In this document: positions 21,926 through 31,349 of the stretch, in pieces
Numbering within the stretch: the first letter of the stretch is position 1
Layout of the letters: every line of letters starts with the position of its first letter
Notes under the pieces: model-generated
Database searches by the model: none
The model's input: only the letters and a program-made list of their open reading frames with translations
What the model was told of the DNA's origin: nothing
Translations under genes and position numbers: made by a program
NCBI RefSeq assembly: GCF_037892605.1
Contig: NZ_JBBKTU010000001.1
Location: forward strand, 2,170,001-2,234,000
Origin: Lacibacter sp. H407
GTDB lineage: Bacteria; Bacteroidota; Bacteroidia; Chitinophagales; Chitinophagaceae
DNA: 64,000 nt
Direction of reading: 5' to 3'

Positions 21926-22801
21926 TTATGCAACTTCTCTTCCTGTACTTGCCCGCCACAACATAAACCATTCTTCACGTTCAAGTTTTAAAGTGCTTGC
22001 CGCTACTGCTGCATGTATACGTTCAATTCTGGACGTACCCAGTACCGGAAGAATGCCGGAAGGGTGCGTCATTAACCAACTCAGTATGATCATATCAGCA
22101 CTTGTTACATATTTTTCAGCAAGAATATTGGCCACAGCAATGATGCGTTTGTTCCGTTCATCATCATCGTCTGTAATAAATAAATTGCCACCCCCCATAG
22201 GGCTCCATGCCATCGGGATAATGTTGTGTTGCTGGCATTGATCCAATGTGCCATCACCAAATGGTTCCAGATGAAGCAACGAACATTCCACTTGATTCAC
22301 TGCAACAGGGAAACGACTTCTGAGCAGATCAACCTGCCACTTTCTGAAATTCGAAACACCGAACTCCAATACTTTCCCTTGCTGCTTTAATTGTTCAAAC
22401 GCTTTCGCTACTTCATCTGCATGAAACAAAGGATCAGGGCGATGAATAAGCAAACAGTCAATATAATCAGTGGCTAAATTCTTAAGTGAAGTTTCAACCG
22501 ATGCAATGATGTGTTCAAACGATGTATCGTACGATTTTATTTTATGATGAGGCCTGTTGGCTGAAACCATCTGTATTCCGCATTTTGTGATCAACTGCAT
22601 TTGTTGGCGAAGCGATGGTTGTTGCTGCAGAACTTTTCCAAACTCTTCTTCAGTAGTATAATCGCCATAAATATCTGCATGGTCAAATGAAGTAACGCCG
22701 GCTGCCAGGCAATCGTTGATCATTTGTGCATAGGCCGCAGTGTCAAACCTTGCGCCCCATGCTCCCCATTTCATTGTACCCGCAATAATTCTTGAATACA
22801 T
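21926..22801 (-). CDS. Aldo/keto reductase (YdhF-like)
   Basis: 291 residues, cytoplasmic NADPH-dependent oxidoreductase with a TIM barrel. The catalytic tetrad is visible: Asp and Tyr in DHADIYGDY, Lys in LITKCG and His in LLIHRPDP. The overall arrangement resembles E. coli YdhF. Its ATG overlaps the TAA of the upstream L,D-transpeptidase gene (TAATG), suggesting translational coupling although the functions seem unrelated. The substrate is unknown. Confidence 0.88.
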   Translation of the reverse strand: MYSRIIAGTMKWGAWGARFDTAAYAQMINDCLAAGVTSFDHADIYGDYTTEEEFGKVLQQQPSLRQQMQLITKCGIQMVSANRPHHKIKSYDTSFEHIIASVETSLKNLATDYIDCLLIHRPDPLFHADEVAKAFEQLKQQGKVLEFGVSNFRKWQVDLLRSRFPVAVNQVECSLLHLEPFGDGTLDQCQQHNIIPMAWSPMGGGNLFITDDDDERNKRIIAVANILAEKYVTSADMIILSWLMTHPSGILPVLGTSRIERIHAAVAASTLKLEREEWFMLWRASTGREVA

Positions 22802-24441
22802 TATTTCAGTTTTGAATTTTCAATGATCATTTCTGCAAGTCGTCCGTCACGCTTGTAAATATCGTTACGGAAGTTGAGCCGTCCTTCCCGATCAACCCAC
22901 GAAGTGAAGTAAGCAATAAATACAGGGATGGGCTTTGCTATTTTCACATACAGTTCTTTTTCTGCATTCATGGCTGAATCAATTCGTGCTTCTGTCCATT
23001 CGGGTTGATGACGTAACACATACATCGCTAAACGTTTTGGATCTTCTACACGAATACAACCATGACTGAATGCACGTTTATCCTGACTGAATAATGATTT
23101 TGATGGAGTGTCGTGCAAATAAATGCTGTGGCTGTTAGGAAATAAAAATTTCACTTTCCCCAATGCATTCCATGGCCCCGGTATTTGACGGATATTATTT
23201 CCATTCCATTCCATGTGGTTGCGTGCAAGATAATTGCTGTTACGACGGAGGGCCGGTAGTATTTCTTTATTTTTTATACTGGTTGGCACATTCCAGTAAG
23301 GGCTAAATACTACGTTATTCATCATGCCATTAAAGATGGCTGTTTTATTCAACACAGTACCAACCACCACATTCATGCTCCATTCAAGCGAATCGTTTTC
23401 AAATGCATGGAATTTGTATTCAGGAATGTTTACAACAATATAATCGGTGTTTAAAGCAACTGGTAACCACCGGCAGCGTTCCATATTCACAATGATCTGT
23501 TCTACACGTTTGGACAATGGATAGTTTAGTTCGTTGATCATCCCGGGGCCAACAATACCATCATCTTTGATTCCATACCGTTGTTGAAAACGTTTTACAG
23601 CCATCTCAAGTTCTGCATCAAATAAATGCGATTGATTGTTCGATGCAAGATCGCCCAATAAAAAAAGATGCTCCCGTATCTCTGGTACAACTTTACTGCT
23701 ATCGCCAAGTCTGTATGTTTTCTTATCGGGCTTGATCGTTTTCCATTTGCCGCTTTCTTCAATTGAACGATATTGTTTCAAAAACGATTTCAACAAACCA
23801 TATTGCCGGAACACGGGTTCGTTTTTCATAAATGATGATGAAGGCGCTTCCAGCAATGAGTCGAGGAACGCATCATACGCTAGTTTTTTTCGTGGCAGTT
23901 CCCAATTGCTTTCCTTCATTCCTTTTATTCCAAGTCCTGTCCAGATTTTCTTCGCATAAAAAAAATACTGAGCGGTAAGCATTAATTCAACCGTTGGGTT
24001 CGCTTTGTCAGTGAGATTTTCGGTTGAATCGTTATCCATCATCTTGTGAAATTCATCTTCGTACAACAACTGAACGGGTACTCCTTCGTCGGAGATGTTT
24101 TCAATTCTGTTATAGAGATTACTTGCTTGTTCGATCAAGCCTTTCTGATCAAACCAGGCATATGTAAATTTCCGGTTTCTGTAAAATACCTGCAGCTCCT
24201 TTTCAAACGCTTTTAGTTGTGGGTATTGTTGAAAGAAGGTAGGGATAGCAGTACTGTCAAACTTTAGTTTTGTTTGGTTGCTGAAATTACCAGGCAGGGT
24301 AATATCATTTGCAGGTTTCGGGATAGAATCAACTGCAACCTCTTTTTCTTTGCCGTTCGTTGAACGACAAGCGGAGAAGTTGATCGAAAGAAGAACGAGT
24401 AAAGTGCAGGCAGCTGACAGTATTCTGTTGGGCATAGTCAT
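22801..24441 (-). CDS. L,D-transpeptidase with peptidoglycan-binding domain (YcbB/LdtD-like)
   Basis: 546 residues. N-terminal lipoprotein signal with Cys in INFSACRS. A helical scaffold domain (about 60-260) is followed by a peptidoglycan-binding helix bundle (FQQRYGIKDDGIVGPGMINELN, about 300) and a YkuD catalytic domain. The active-site motif HDTPSK...SHGCIRVEDP near residue 460 has the nucleophilic Cys. It builds 3-3 cross-links in peptidoglycan or attaches proteins to it, acting in the periplasm. The length and order agree with the large YcbB type. It is first in a two-gene unit with the aldo/keto reductase. Confidence 0.92.
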   Translation of the reverse strand: MTMPNRILSAACTLLVLLSINFSACRSTNGKEKEVAVDSIPKPANDITLPGNFSNQTKLKFDSTAIPTFFQQYPQLKAFEKELQVFYRNRKFTYAWFDQKGLIEQASNLYNRIENISDEGVPVQLLYEDEFHKMMDNDSTENLTDKANPTVELMLTAQYFFYAKKIWTGLGIKGMKESNWELPRKKLAYDAFLDSLLEAPSSSFMKNEPVFRQYGLLKSFLKQYRSIEESGKWKTIKPDKKTYRLGDSSKVVPEIREHLFLLGDLASNNQSHLFDAELEMAVKRFQQRYGIKDDGIVGPGMINELNYPLSKRVEQIIVNMERCRWLPVALNTDYIVVNIPEYKFHAFENDSLEWSMNVVVGTVLNKTAIFNGMMNNVVFSPYWNVPTSIKNKEILPALRRNSNYLARNHMEWNGNNIRQIPGPWNALGKVKFLFPNSHSIYLHDTPSKSLFSQDKRAFSHGCIRVEDPKRLAMYVLRHQPEWTEARIDSAMNAEKELYVKIAKPIPVFIAYFTSWVDREGRLNFRNDIYKRDGRLAEMIIENSKLK

Positions 24442-24462
24442 GTTTAACAGGATGAAAATAAA

Positions 24463-24490
24463 AAAGTCCTGCTTAAAAAAGCAGGACTTT
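24463..24490 (-). terminator. Terminator of the S6-S18-L9 operon
   Basis: Ten-base stem AAAGTCCTGC / GCAGGACTTT with an 8-base loop. Read on the minus strand it is followed by TTTTTATTTT. It lies 20 bases after the rplI stop. Confidence 0.85.
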
Positions 24491-24509
24491 GTATTTAGTT
24501 CAAAAGAAA

Positions 24510-24959
24510 TTAAGCTTCAGCTACCACTTCCAGTTCAATTTCAGCATCAGTACCATTTGCAAAATCAATTTTTGCTTTGTATGTACCAAGCTCTTTCACT
24601 TCGTCTACGATGTGGATCTTCCGACGGTCAATTTCATAACCTTTTTGCTCACGAATAGCACGGGCAACCATTACAGTAGTAATGCTTCCGAAGATCTTTC
24701 CGCTTGTTCCTGTTTTTGCAGTCAGCTTTACAGGAGCTTCAGTAAGTTTTGCAATTACTGATTTAATTTCAGCCAACATTGCATCTTCTTTCTTCTTCTG
24801 TACTTTCATGCGCTCAGCTAATTGCTTCACGTTTGAAGGTGAAGCTTCAACAGCAAATTTTTGAGGAATCAAAAAGTTACGGGCGTAACCGTTCTTTACT
24901 TTCACCACTTCGTTTTTACCACCAAGTGTGTTTACATCCTGAATTAAAATAACGTCCAT
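24510..24959 (-). CDS. rplI: 50S ribosomal protein L9
   Basis: 149 residues, the usual length. The N-terminal domain has MDVILIQDVNTLGGKNEVVKV and NGYARNFLIPQKFA, the L9 signature, then a long connecting helix rich in Lys and Glu, and a C-terminal domain with GKIFGSIT. It binds 23S rRNA. It is the last gene of the S6-S18-L9 operon, 83 bases after rpsR, and has its own terminator. Confidence 0.98.
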   Translation of the reverse strand: MDVILIQDVNTLGGKNEVVKVKNGYARNFLIPQKFAVEASPSNVKQLAERMKVQKKKEDAMLAEIKSVIAKLTEAPVKLTAKTGTSGKIFGSITTVMVARAIREQKGYEIDRRKIHIVDEVKELGTYKAKIDFANGTDAEIELEVVAEA

Positions 24960-25042
24960 TTTGTTTGTTTTTAGTTTCCGAAACCCAGTTGTTCAACTGT
25001 CTTCCCGAAAGGCCGGGAGTTAGGGAAAGGTTACTAATTTTC

Positions 25043-25306
25043 TTATTTCAATAAATCAGTTACGTAAGGCATCAATGCCATTTGGCGGGCCTTTTTCACT
25101 GCATCTGATAATTTACGCTGATACTTGAGTGAAGTACCTGTTAAACGGCGGGGAAGGATCTTACCCTGATCGTTTACAAATTTTTTCAGGAACTCAACAT
25201 CTTTGTAGTCAATGTAACGGATACCGTACTTTTTGAAACGGCAATACTTCTTCCTGGGCTTATCAGTTTTGATCGCTGTCAGGTATTTAATTTCATTCTT
25301 TGCCAT
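25043..25306 (-). CDS. rpsR: 30S ribosomal protein S18
   Basis: 87 residues. [20 protein letters not shown] and [19 protein letters not shown] are the S18 core that contacts 16S rRNA and S6. It begins 3 bases after the rpsF stop, as expected for the S6/S18 pair, which bind as a heterodimer. Confidence 0.98.
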   Translation of the reverse strand: MAKNEIKYLTAIKTDKPRKKYCRFKKYGIRYIDYKDVEFLKKFVNDQGKILPRRLTGTSLKYQRKLSDAVKKARQMALMPYVTDLLK

Positions 25307-25309
25307 AAC

Positions 25310-25663
25310 TTAAGCCTCCGCTTTTTGATTACCAGTAGGAATGCCTTTTTTCTTCCGGTCGTTGTACTCAACGGCATATTTGTCGAGTGCAGTGTACATG
25401 TGACGGAGCACTTGCTCATCACGGTGAAGTTGAATATTCAGCTTTGCGTTAAAATCTGACGCAGCTTTGTACTCAATTACCCAGTAAATACCGGTTGTTT
25501 TTTTCTCGATTGGATAAGCGAGAGATTTTAAACCCCATGGATTGCTGTGCACCACTTCGCCGCCATTAGCAGCAAGTAAATCGGTGTAGCGTTTTTGTGC
25601 TGCCTTAAACTCTTCGTCAGACAGAACAGGGGTAAAAATCACCATCATTTCGTAATTGTTCAT
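25310..25663 (-). CDS. rpsF: 30S ribosomal protein S6
   Basis: 117 residues from the ATG at 25663, beginning MNNYEMMVIFTPVLSDEE, the standard S6 start. The frame stays open another 43 codons upstream, but that stretch has no family similarity and overlaps the -7 promoter element at 25755-25762, so it is leader sequence. The protein has the ferredoxin-like fold with ...GLKSLAYPIEKKTTGIYWVIEY. First gene of the S6-S18-L9 operon. Confidence 0.97.
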   Translation of the reverse strand: MNNYEMMVIFTPVLSDEEFKAAQKRYTDLLAANGGEVVHSNPWGLKSLAYPIEKKTTGIYWVIEYKAASDFNAKLNIQLHRDEQVLRHMYTALDKYAVEYNDRKKKGIPTGNQKAEA

Positions 25664-25754
25664 TACAGTTTGTGATTTAAAAATTAATAATTGGGTTTGC
25701 CCATCGGATCCCAGTCTTTCGATCGGGAAATCTGCCAATACAGATTTGGGGCTG

Positions 25755-25762
25755 CAAAGGTA
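25755..25762 (-). promoter_or_regulatory. -7 promoter element of the rpsF operon
   Basis: On the minus strand the bases read TACCTTTG followed by CAGCCCC, a full match to the Bacteroidota TAnnTTTG box. It is about 90 bases before the rpsF start, which would give an 80-base leader. No clear -33 TTG is seen at the expected distance. Confidence 0.55.
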
Positions 25763-25871
25763 GGGGAATAGGGCTGAAAATGGCGCAGTCAAAGTGATTA
25801 TTTTTCAGCGAAAATCAATACTGGCAAAGATCTGCGGATCTTTTGATCGATGATTAATCCTCAGCCATTTA

Positions 25872-25902
25872 ACAAAAAAACGCCCCCGAGCGATCGGGGG
25901 CG
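25872..25902 (-). terminator. Terminator of the T9SS nuclease gene
   Basis: Nine-base stem CGCCCCCGA / TCGGGGGCG with a four-base loop. Read on the minus strand it is followed by seven T. It lies 25 bases beyond the stop of the 1527-residue gene and isolates it from the ribosomal operon. Confidence 0.9.
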
Positions 25903-25926
25903 TTTGCATTTATTCGGAAGAATGCC

Positions 25927-28900
25927 TTATAATTTCAGGAGCTTGATCACTTTTCGTTCGCTTCCCTGCGTGATTTCAGCGAAATAAACACCTGCTCTGA
26001 AACCTTCTCCAACGATGAGTTTCTGGCTGGGGTTGATATTAGTCCGCTGTTCAAGGATGCGACCCTGAATATCCATGATCCGCAAGTTTGCCTTTTCGGT
26101 CGGGTTCAGTCCACTGATCAAAAGTGTAAACTCAACCGGTGAAGGGTTGGGCAATACCTGAACCGAAAACTTACTGATGGCCGCTTCGCCAGCTCTTGCA
26201 TTGGCTGCAGGAGAAGTGATGCTGCAACCGCCGAGCATATCGCCATGTGCCATATGATCCGGCACATCTGTTTGGCTAATGCTGATACCATTGCCTTTGT
26301 GGCAAATGGTTACTTTATCCAATTTCTTACCACTTCTGATATCAAGTACATCAACTGTTTTATCTGCAGTAGCCTTGCAACCGTTGGCATCAGTTACTGT
26401 AACTGAGTAGTTGGTTGCTGTAACCGGACTTACTGTTGTTGTAGCTGCCAGTGAACCACTCGTCCAACTGTAAGTGTAAGCAGGTGTGCCGCCGCCTGCA
26501 GCAGCCGTTAACGTGATGGATGAAGCCGGTGCATATCCAATGTAAACGGTGTTGGCCAATGTTCCTGTTGGCAATGCATACGCATCAGCAATGGTAACTG
26601 TTGGATTGGCATTGATCACAACTGTTGTGCTGCAGGTTGCAGCGTTACCCCATGAGTCGGTTGCTGTCCATACAATCAAACTTGTGCCGATGTTGAATGT
26701 GCCGCTGGCATCATTGCTTGAACCGCTGCGTTCCGTTGCACCCTTGATGCTGTAAGCATATGCGATCGCATCGCCACAATCATCCGTTGCAGCAAAAACA
26801 GGGATTGTATAACTGTTGCTCGTAACAGCGCAGAAGCTAACTGTTGCTGTGCAAGTTGTAACTACAGGTGCAGTTGTGTTATTGAATCTGAAACGACTGA
26901 AAACAGGATAGTGGTCAGAAGTTGTAGAACCATAGTTTGAAACAAGTGATGTAACATCAGTAAGGATGTTTGCGCTTCCGGGAAGATAATCTCCGTTCAA
27001 TTCATTTGAAACGGTTACATGATCAATTACATCGTTATAACTTACGGTTGATTTCTTACCAGCCAAACTCAATGCCAATGTAACCGGTGTGAAATTAGCC
27101 GCATCGTTAGTAAAGATGGAGTAGGATGTTACAGGTGGGTTAATACCTGCTGTAATGGTTACATCCAGATCATCATTATAATCACCAAGTATGATGATAT
27201 TGTCATTTGCATAATTCTGCTGTAAGGTATAATGCAATGTATCTGCACCACGCTTTCTCCTGTTATATGATTCTAATGTAGGAGATGTATTTGCTTTACC
27301 GTGTACCAATACAAAACGTACTTGTTTGGTAACGCAATTTAACGTTACATCAGCAGTGAGCATGTAAGGGAAACGTCCGCTTGCCCAATAGTTGTAAGCA
27401 GGATTGCTTAGATCAGCAGCAGAATTGATGCCTTGTGAAAGCAATGCTGTTGTGCTTACATTACTCAACACATCTGTTTTATAAATGAAGGCCATCTTTT
27501 GAGCTGTTGCTAACGCTGATGCAGGATTTACACTCGTGTTCGAGTGCGATCCGTAGTTGCTGATCGTATAAGCGTAGCCCGGCATTTGTGCCACAACTGC
27601 TGCTAAACGTTCTTCACTTACAATTTCAGTGAGAGCATATACGTCGGCATTCAGATTTTCGAAAATGGTTTTTACATTCTGTTCCTGTTGCGGATCATTG
27701 GTCGGTCCGTTGCCTGTGCTGCCGAACCATTCGATGTTCCAGTTCACTACTTCGAGTGTAGTAACAGGATCAATGCTTGTTCCACCAAGACTAACAATTT
27801 CAGAAATTGCACCTGTTGTAATTGTTATGTTGCCGGTAAAATCCCGGTTGTTTTGTGTCGGCGAAAAACGAACGTGGACTGTTTTTGAAACATTATTTGC
27901 TTCTGCAATGGTATAGTTGATAGAAGAACTGAAACTAATTCCGTCTTTCGATAAGCTGAACGCACCTGTTGAAGTTAGTGTAAGATCATTCGTTAAATCG
28001 TTGCCGATAAAGTTGAATGTTTTAGTTGCCGTTGTTCCGCTTGCTGCAAATGCAAACTGAACATCAGTTGTACTTACCGTTAAACTTGGTGGTGGTGGTA
28101 CAGGTGAATTACCGAGGCTGATATCATCCACTGTCCAACGTGCACCTTCATCTTCATCTGAATAATAAACAAATGCAAAATGCACATTTGATTGTTTATA
28201 AGCAGTCAAATTTATATTCTCCGATAAGGTCCAAGTGTCAGATGTGGCGCCAGGGAACTTGCCATTGAGGTCTATCCATGTTGCCGATGATGGGTCTCCG
28301 CTTACATAGTCTGTAGAAACTTTTAATTTCAAAGGCTGACCGTTGAATCTAACCCTGCTCCAGAATGAAAGTAATGGATAGGTTGTGGTAGTTAAATCAA
28401 ATGATGGTGAAATCAACCAATCAACATTTGGTACATTAGTGCCACCTGCAAACCCGTTGATCTGAACACCATTCGGTGCACTACCTAATGGAAGGTCTGC
28501 AGCATTTCGTCCAAATTCAGTACAAGCCCAAACTTGTGCACCAACGGAACTGAAGAAGCTAAAGCCATCGGTTAATCCAGTTGTACAAGTGTTGAAGTTG
28601 TAAAGATTACCAACGATACCAAGTGGCTGGCTTCTTGTTGTAAAGCTCCATGTACTGTTGCTGGAGAAGCCGGCAAAATTATTTCCTGAAGGATCTTTTA
28701 TTGCAGCATTGCTTACTTCAAAATAATAGGATGTTGAAAATGCAAGTCCTTGGATTAAAAACGAAGCTGTATTTCCTGCAACTGTTACATCAGCACTCGA
28801 TACATCAAATGTTTTTACGATGCTGCCATCAGAAGTTTTTTTGAATGTGATTGTGCCTGTTCCTTTTTCTACATTTTCATTAAAAGCAATAACTGCTATA

Positions 28901-30510
28901 AAAGAAGTGGAAACATTTGCAGAACTATTAGAAGGAGTAAATGCAGTTACTACAGGAGCGGTAACATCAGTTACCGAATTTTTCGGAGTTGGAAGTCCGG
29001 ATGTGAAATCTGTATTGTTATTATCGGAGTCGAACCCAATTGGTGTTCGTTGAATAGAATTCACTGCAGATGGAGCCGGTGCTGAAGCTGTTCCTTCAAA
29101 ACCTCCACCTGTAACTGAGCCATAGGCAACTTTATCAATAATTGATACGCTTGTTGGATTTTGCCCGACTAACGCAACAGTATTATTTACCAACGCAACT
29201 TTACCGGCTCCGGCTGCCATTGCAATAGCGCCTGTAGCATCTGGTGTTGGAAGGTTGGCTATACCGCCTGCACCTGCTGCCTGTTGAATCAGATAATAAC
29301 CATGCGCAGGAATAATCCCCGAAAGATTTGTGACCTGCCATGCTGCGATGCCGGCAGCTGAATTATATTGCACTGACCAGCCGGAAAGGTTGAAAGGGCT
29401 ATTACTGTTGTTATATAATTCGATGAAATCGTTTCTGAAATTAGAGCCGCCGTTACCACCGCCACCATACACTTCATTAATTACAATTTCTACTGGTGGA
29501 GCAGCTTCATTGTCTGTTACAACAATGTTTTGAGTAGTTGTATTTCCGAGGCTAATTCCTTCGGAAGGATTACTAATGCTGAGAATAGCAGTTTCTTCTC
29601 CTTCGAAAAGCAGATCGTCAATTACTGTAAAAGTTACTGAACCTGATGTTTGACCCGCAGGGATGGTAACAATATTGCTACTCAAAGAATAATCGCCCGT
29701 ATTGATATTTGTTCCGGTTACAGTAAGATCAACTGTTTGATTTATTGTTACTGCTTCGCTTGCTGTGGCAGTAACTGTGATGGCAGTTGTTCCGGCTTCA
29801 GTTCCCGTATTAGAGCTTACCGACAGGTTAACTGAAGGCAGCCCTGTTACTTGTATTGCAGTTCCATTGATCGTTACATTGTCAATGCTAAACGTGCCTC
29901 CTGATGCTTCAGCATTCCACCCGTAGAATCGAAATGTTACAGCTGAAGTAATTGCATCAAAAGATGATCCCAACGTAATAGTACTGCCTTCTTCAGCAGC
30001 TGTTGTAGGATCAACAACCTGGAAAACATTTGTTGCAACTACTGAAAGATCTGAATTAGCGGGGAATATACTTGCGGGAAGATTTGTTGTGTAATCAAAA
30101 CTTGATCTTACTGCATATTGCCTTATTCCGGTTCCTGATCGTTGCAGCGTAAACTTGATTGAATTTAAATCAAGTGTAGTGCCAGGTGTTGGAGTTACAG
30201 TTACTTCGTAATACTGGTTTGTGTTGATTGATCCGGTAAATACATCTGAAGCGGTTACTGCACCTAACGGTTGGCCGGTAAAACTGAAGCGGGCCGATGC
30301 GTTTGGATTAAGTGTTGTTTGACCAACTGCGGTAAAGGAGCTAAAAATTACACCTGCCGCTGATGGAACTGGTGTGGGGTCTGTTGTTCCCGTTGTTGCC
30401 GTTACGTTTGCAAAATTGTAAATGGCCGAAAAGCTTTGGCTCCATATGCTTAATGGAAGCAACAACATGGCGAACATGACAAAACATGAAAATTGTACTG
30501 ATTTTCTCAT
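25927..30510 (-). CDS. T9SS-exported modular nuclease (ExeM-like) with lamin-tail domain
   Basis: 1527 residues. Order: signal peptide 1-24; beta-sandwich region to about 220; Calx-beta domain about 225-335 (ending VVTDNEAAP); lamin-tail domain about 340-460 (VINEVYGGGGNGGS..FIELYN); Ig-like Big_5 domain about 520-625; a choice-of-anchor type sandwich about 635-800; another beta domain to 915; endonuclease/exonuclease/phosphatase domain about 919-1205; HYR-like domain to about 1300; PKD-like repeat to 1385; a short Cys/His motif near 1397; and a type A T9SS sorting domain, the last about 80 residues. Nuclease residues are present: NWNIEWF, Glu in LTEIV, ILGDYND and TSDHYPVF. Probably a cell-surface or released DNase; single-gene transcript. 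Confidence 0.9.
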   Translation of the reverse strand: MRKSVQFSCFVMFAMLLLPLSIWSQSFSAIYNFANVTATTGTTDPTPVPSAAGVIFSSFTAVGQTTLNPNASARFSFTGQPLGAVTASDVFTGSINTNQYYEVTVTPTPGTTLDLNSIKFTLQRSGTGIRQYAVRSSFDYTTNLPASIFPANSDLSVVATNVFQVVDPTTAAEEGSTITLGSSFDAITSAVTFRFYGWNAEASGGTFSIDNVTINGTAIQVTGLPSVNLSVSSNTGTEAGTTAITVTATASEAVTINQTVDLTVTGTNINTGDYSLSSNIVTIPAGQTSGSVTFTVIDDLLFEGEETAILSISNPSEGISLGNTTTQNIVVTDNEAAPPVEIVINEVYGGGGNGGSNFRNDFIELYNNSNSPFNLSGWSVQYNSAAGIAAWQVTNLSGIIPAHGYYLIQQAAGAGGIANLPTPDATGAIAMAAGAGKVALVNNTVALVGQNPTSVSIIDKVAYGSVTGGGFEGTASAPAPSAVNSIQRTPIGFDSDNNNTDFTSGLPTPKNSVTDVTAPVVTAFTPSNSSANVSTSFIAVIAFNENVEKGTGTITFKKTSDGSIVKTFDVSSADVTVAGNTASFLIQGLAFSTSYYFEVSNAAIKDPSGNNFAGFSSNSTWSFTTRSQPLGIVGNLYNFNTCTTGLTDGFSFFSSVGAQVWACTEFGRNAADLPLGSAPNGVQINGFAGGTNVPNVDWLISPSFDLTTTTYPLLSFWSRVRFNGQPLKLKVSTDYVSGDPSSATWIDLNGKFPGATSDTWTLSENINLTAYKQSNVHFAFVYYSDEDEGARWTVDDISLGNSPVPPPPSLTVSTTDVQFAFAASGTTATKTFNFIGNDLTNDLTLTSTGAFSLSKDGISFSSSINYTIAEANNVSKTVHVRFSPTQNNRDFTGNITITTGAISEIVSLGGTSIDPVTTLEVVNWNIEWFGSTGNGPTNDPQQEQNVKTIFENLNADVYALTEIVSEERLAAVVAQMPGYAYTISNYGSHSNTSVNPASALATAQKMAFIYKTDVLSNVSTTALLSQGINSAADLSNPAYNYWASGRFPYMLTADVTLNCVTKQVRFVLVHGKANTSPTLESYNRRKRGADTLHYTLQQNYANDNIIILGDYNDDLDVTITAGINPPVTSYSIFTNDAANFTPVTLALSLAGKKSTVSYNDVIDHVTVSNELNGDYLPGSANILTDVTSLVSNYGSTTSDHYPVFSRFRFNNTTAPVVTTCTATVSFCAVTSNSYTIPVFAATDDCGDAIAYAYSIKGATERSGSSNDASGTFNIGTSLIVWTATDSWGNAATCSTTVVINANPTVTIADAYALPTGTLANTVYIGYAPASSITLTAAAGGGTPAYTYSWTSGSLAATTTVSPVTATNYSVTVTDANGCKATADKTVDVLDIRSGKKLDKVTICHKGNGISISQTDVPDHMAHGDMLGGCSITSPAANARAGEAAISKFSVQVLPNPSPVEFTLLISGLNPTEKANLRIMDIQGRILEQRTNINPSQKLIVGEGFRAGVYFAEITQGSERKVIKLLKL

Positions 30511-30674
30511 TGCTTTAGTTTACGATTCTTAAAAAATGTGGAAGAAGACAGGAAAAGGATCGGATTATTCGGTAGGATAATAGAAGATTAAATGTAGGCT
30601 GATTCTATGTTCCAACAATTAAAATAGAGATGAAATATTTATTAACAATCCCGGGTTGAAGGATAATAAATTTG

Positions 30675-31349
30675 TTAGTTCTTTTTTGTAAGAATGATTC
30701 CTTCGAGGAATTTATATTTTTTTACTCTGTACAAGACATCGTATCCCGCTGCAAAGAAAACATCCTCGTGCCGGGGGCTTGCATACAAAACGTACAACTC
30801 ACGTGGATATGCTTTTAGTGAGGCTTCAATTTTCTGAACAACTGCCTTCAGCAATATTTCATCGAACGGGTTGAACAGAAAAATGGTTTGGACATCTTTA
30901 CCTATTTCCAAAGAACTGATGTCGGCCCATGTTAATTGATATTGCAGAGATGGGTGTATATTTTTTGTGACAACAAGATTTTTTTCTGCTGCATCGATCA
31001 TTTCTTTTGCAAAGTCAATTCCAATTACTTTTTGAAAGCCATAGGATGCAGCAACGCACATCGCCCTTCCTTTACCACATCCAATATCAAGCAGCGATCG
31101 TTGTGTTGCTTGTTTCGGAAGATGAGTGAACAGATGTTCAATTGTAAAATAATTGACCGGCATATATTCCGTAGCATGAGTGAGTTGATTGCCGGTGATT
31201 TTAAAACGGGAGAGATCGCTGAATGAAGTAGTATTGATCCGGTATTTTTTTTCACCTCTCCATTCCTGTCGAAGCGTGAATAGTGCAATTTGCAATCCCC
31301 AGTTGGTTGCGATGTACAAAAAATATTTTATGTGTTGAAATAGTTTCAA
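30675..31349 (-). CDS. Class I SAM-dependent methyltransferase, TTG start
   Basis: 224 residues. The SAM-binding motif LLDIGCGKGRAMCVAA (about 83-98) is followed by VIGIDFAKEMIDAAEKN (motif II) and TIFLFNPFDE (motif IV region). There is no ATG before the conserved N-terminal helix region. The reading begins at a TTG whose bases overlap the recJ stop as TTGA, a 4-base overlap like the usual ATGA. The first ATG, 62 codons in, would remove the segment before the SAM motif. The substrate is not known; linked to recJ and the polyprenyl synthetase by coupling. Confidence 0.82.
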   Translation of the reverse strand: MKLFQHIKYFLYIATNWGLQIALFTLRQEWRGEKKYRINTTSFSDLSRFKITGNQLTHATEYMPVNYFTIEHLFTHLPKQATQRSLLDIGCGKGRAMCVAASYGFQKVIGIDFAKEMIDAAEKNLVVTKNIHPSLQYQLTWADISSLEIGKDVQTIFLFNPFDEILLKAVVQKIEASLKAYPRELYVLYASPRHEDVFFAAGYDVLYRVKKYKFLEGIILTKKN

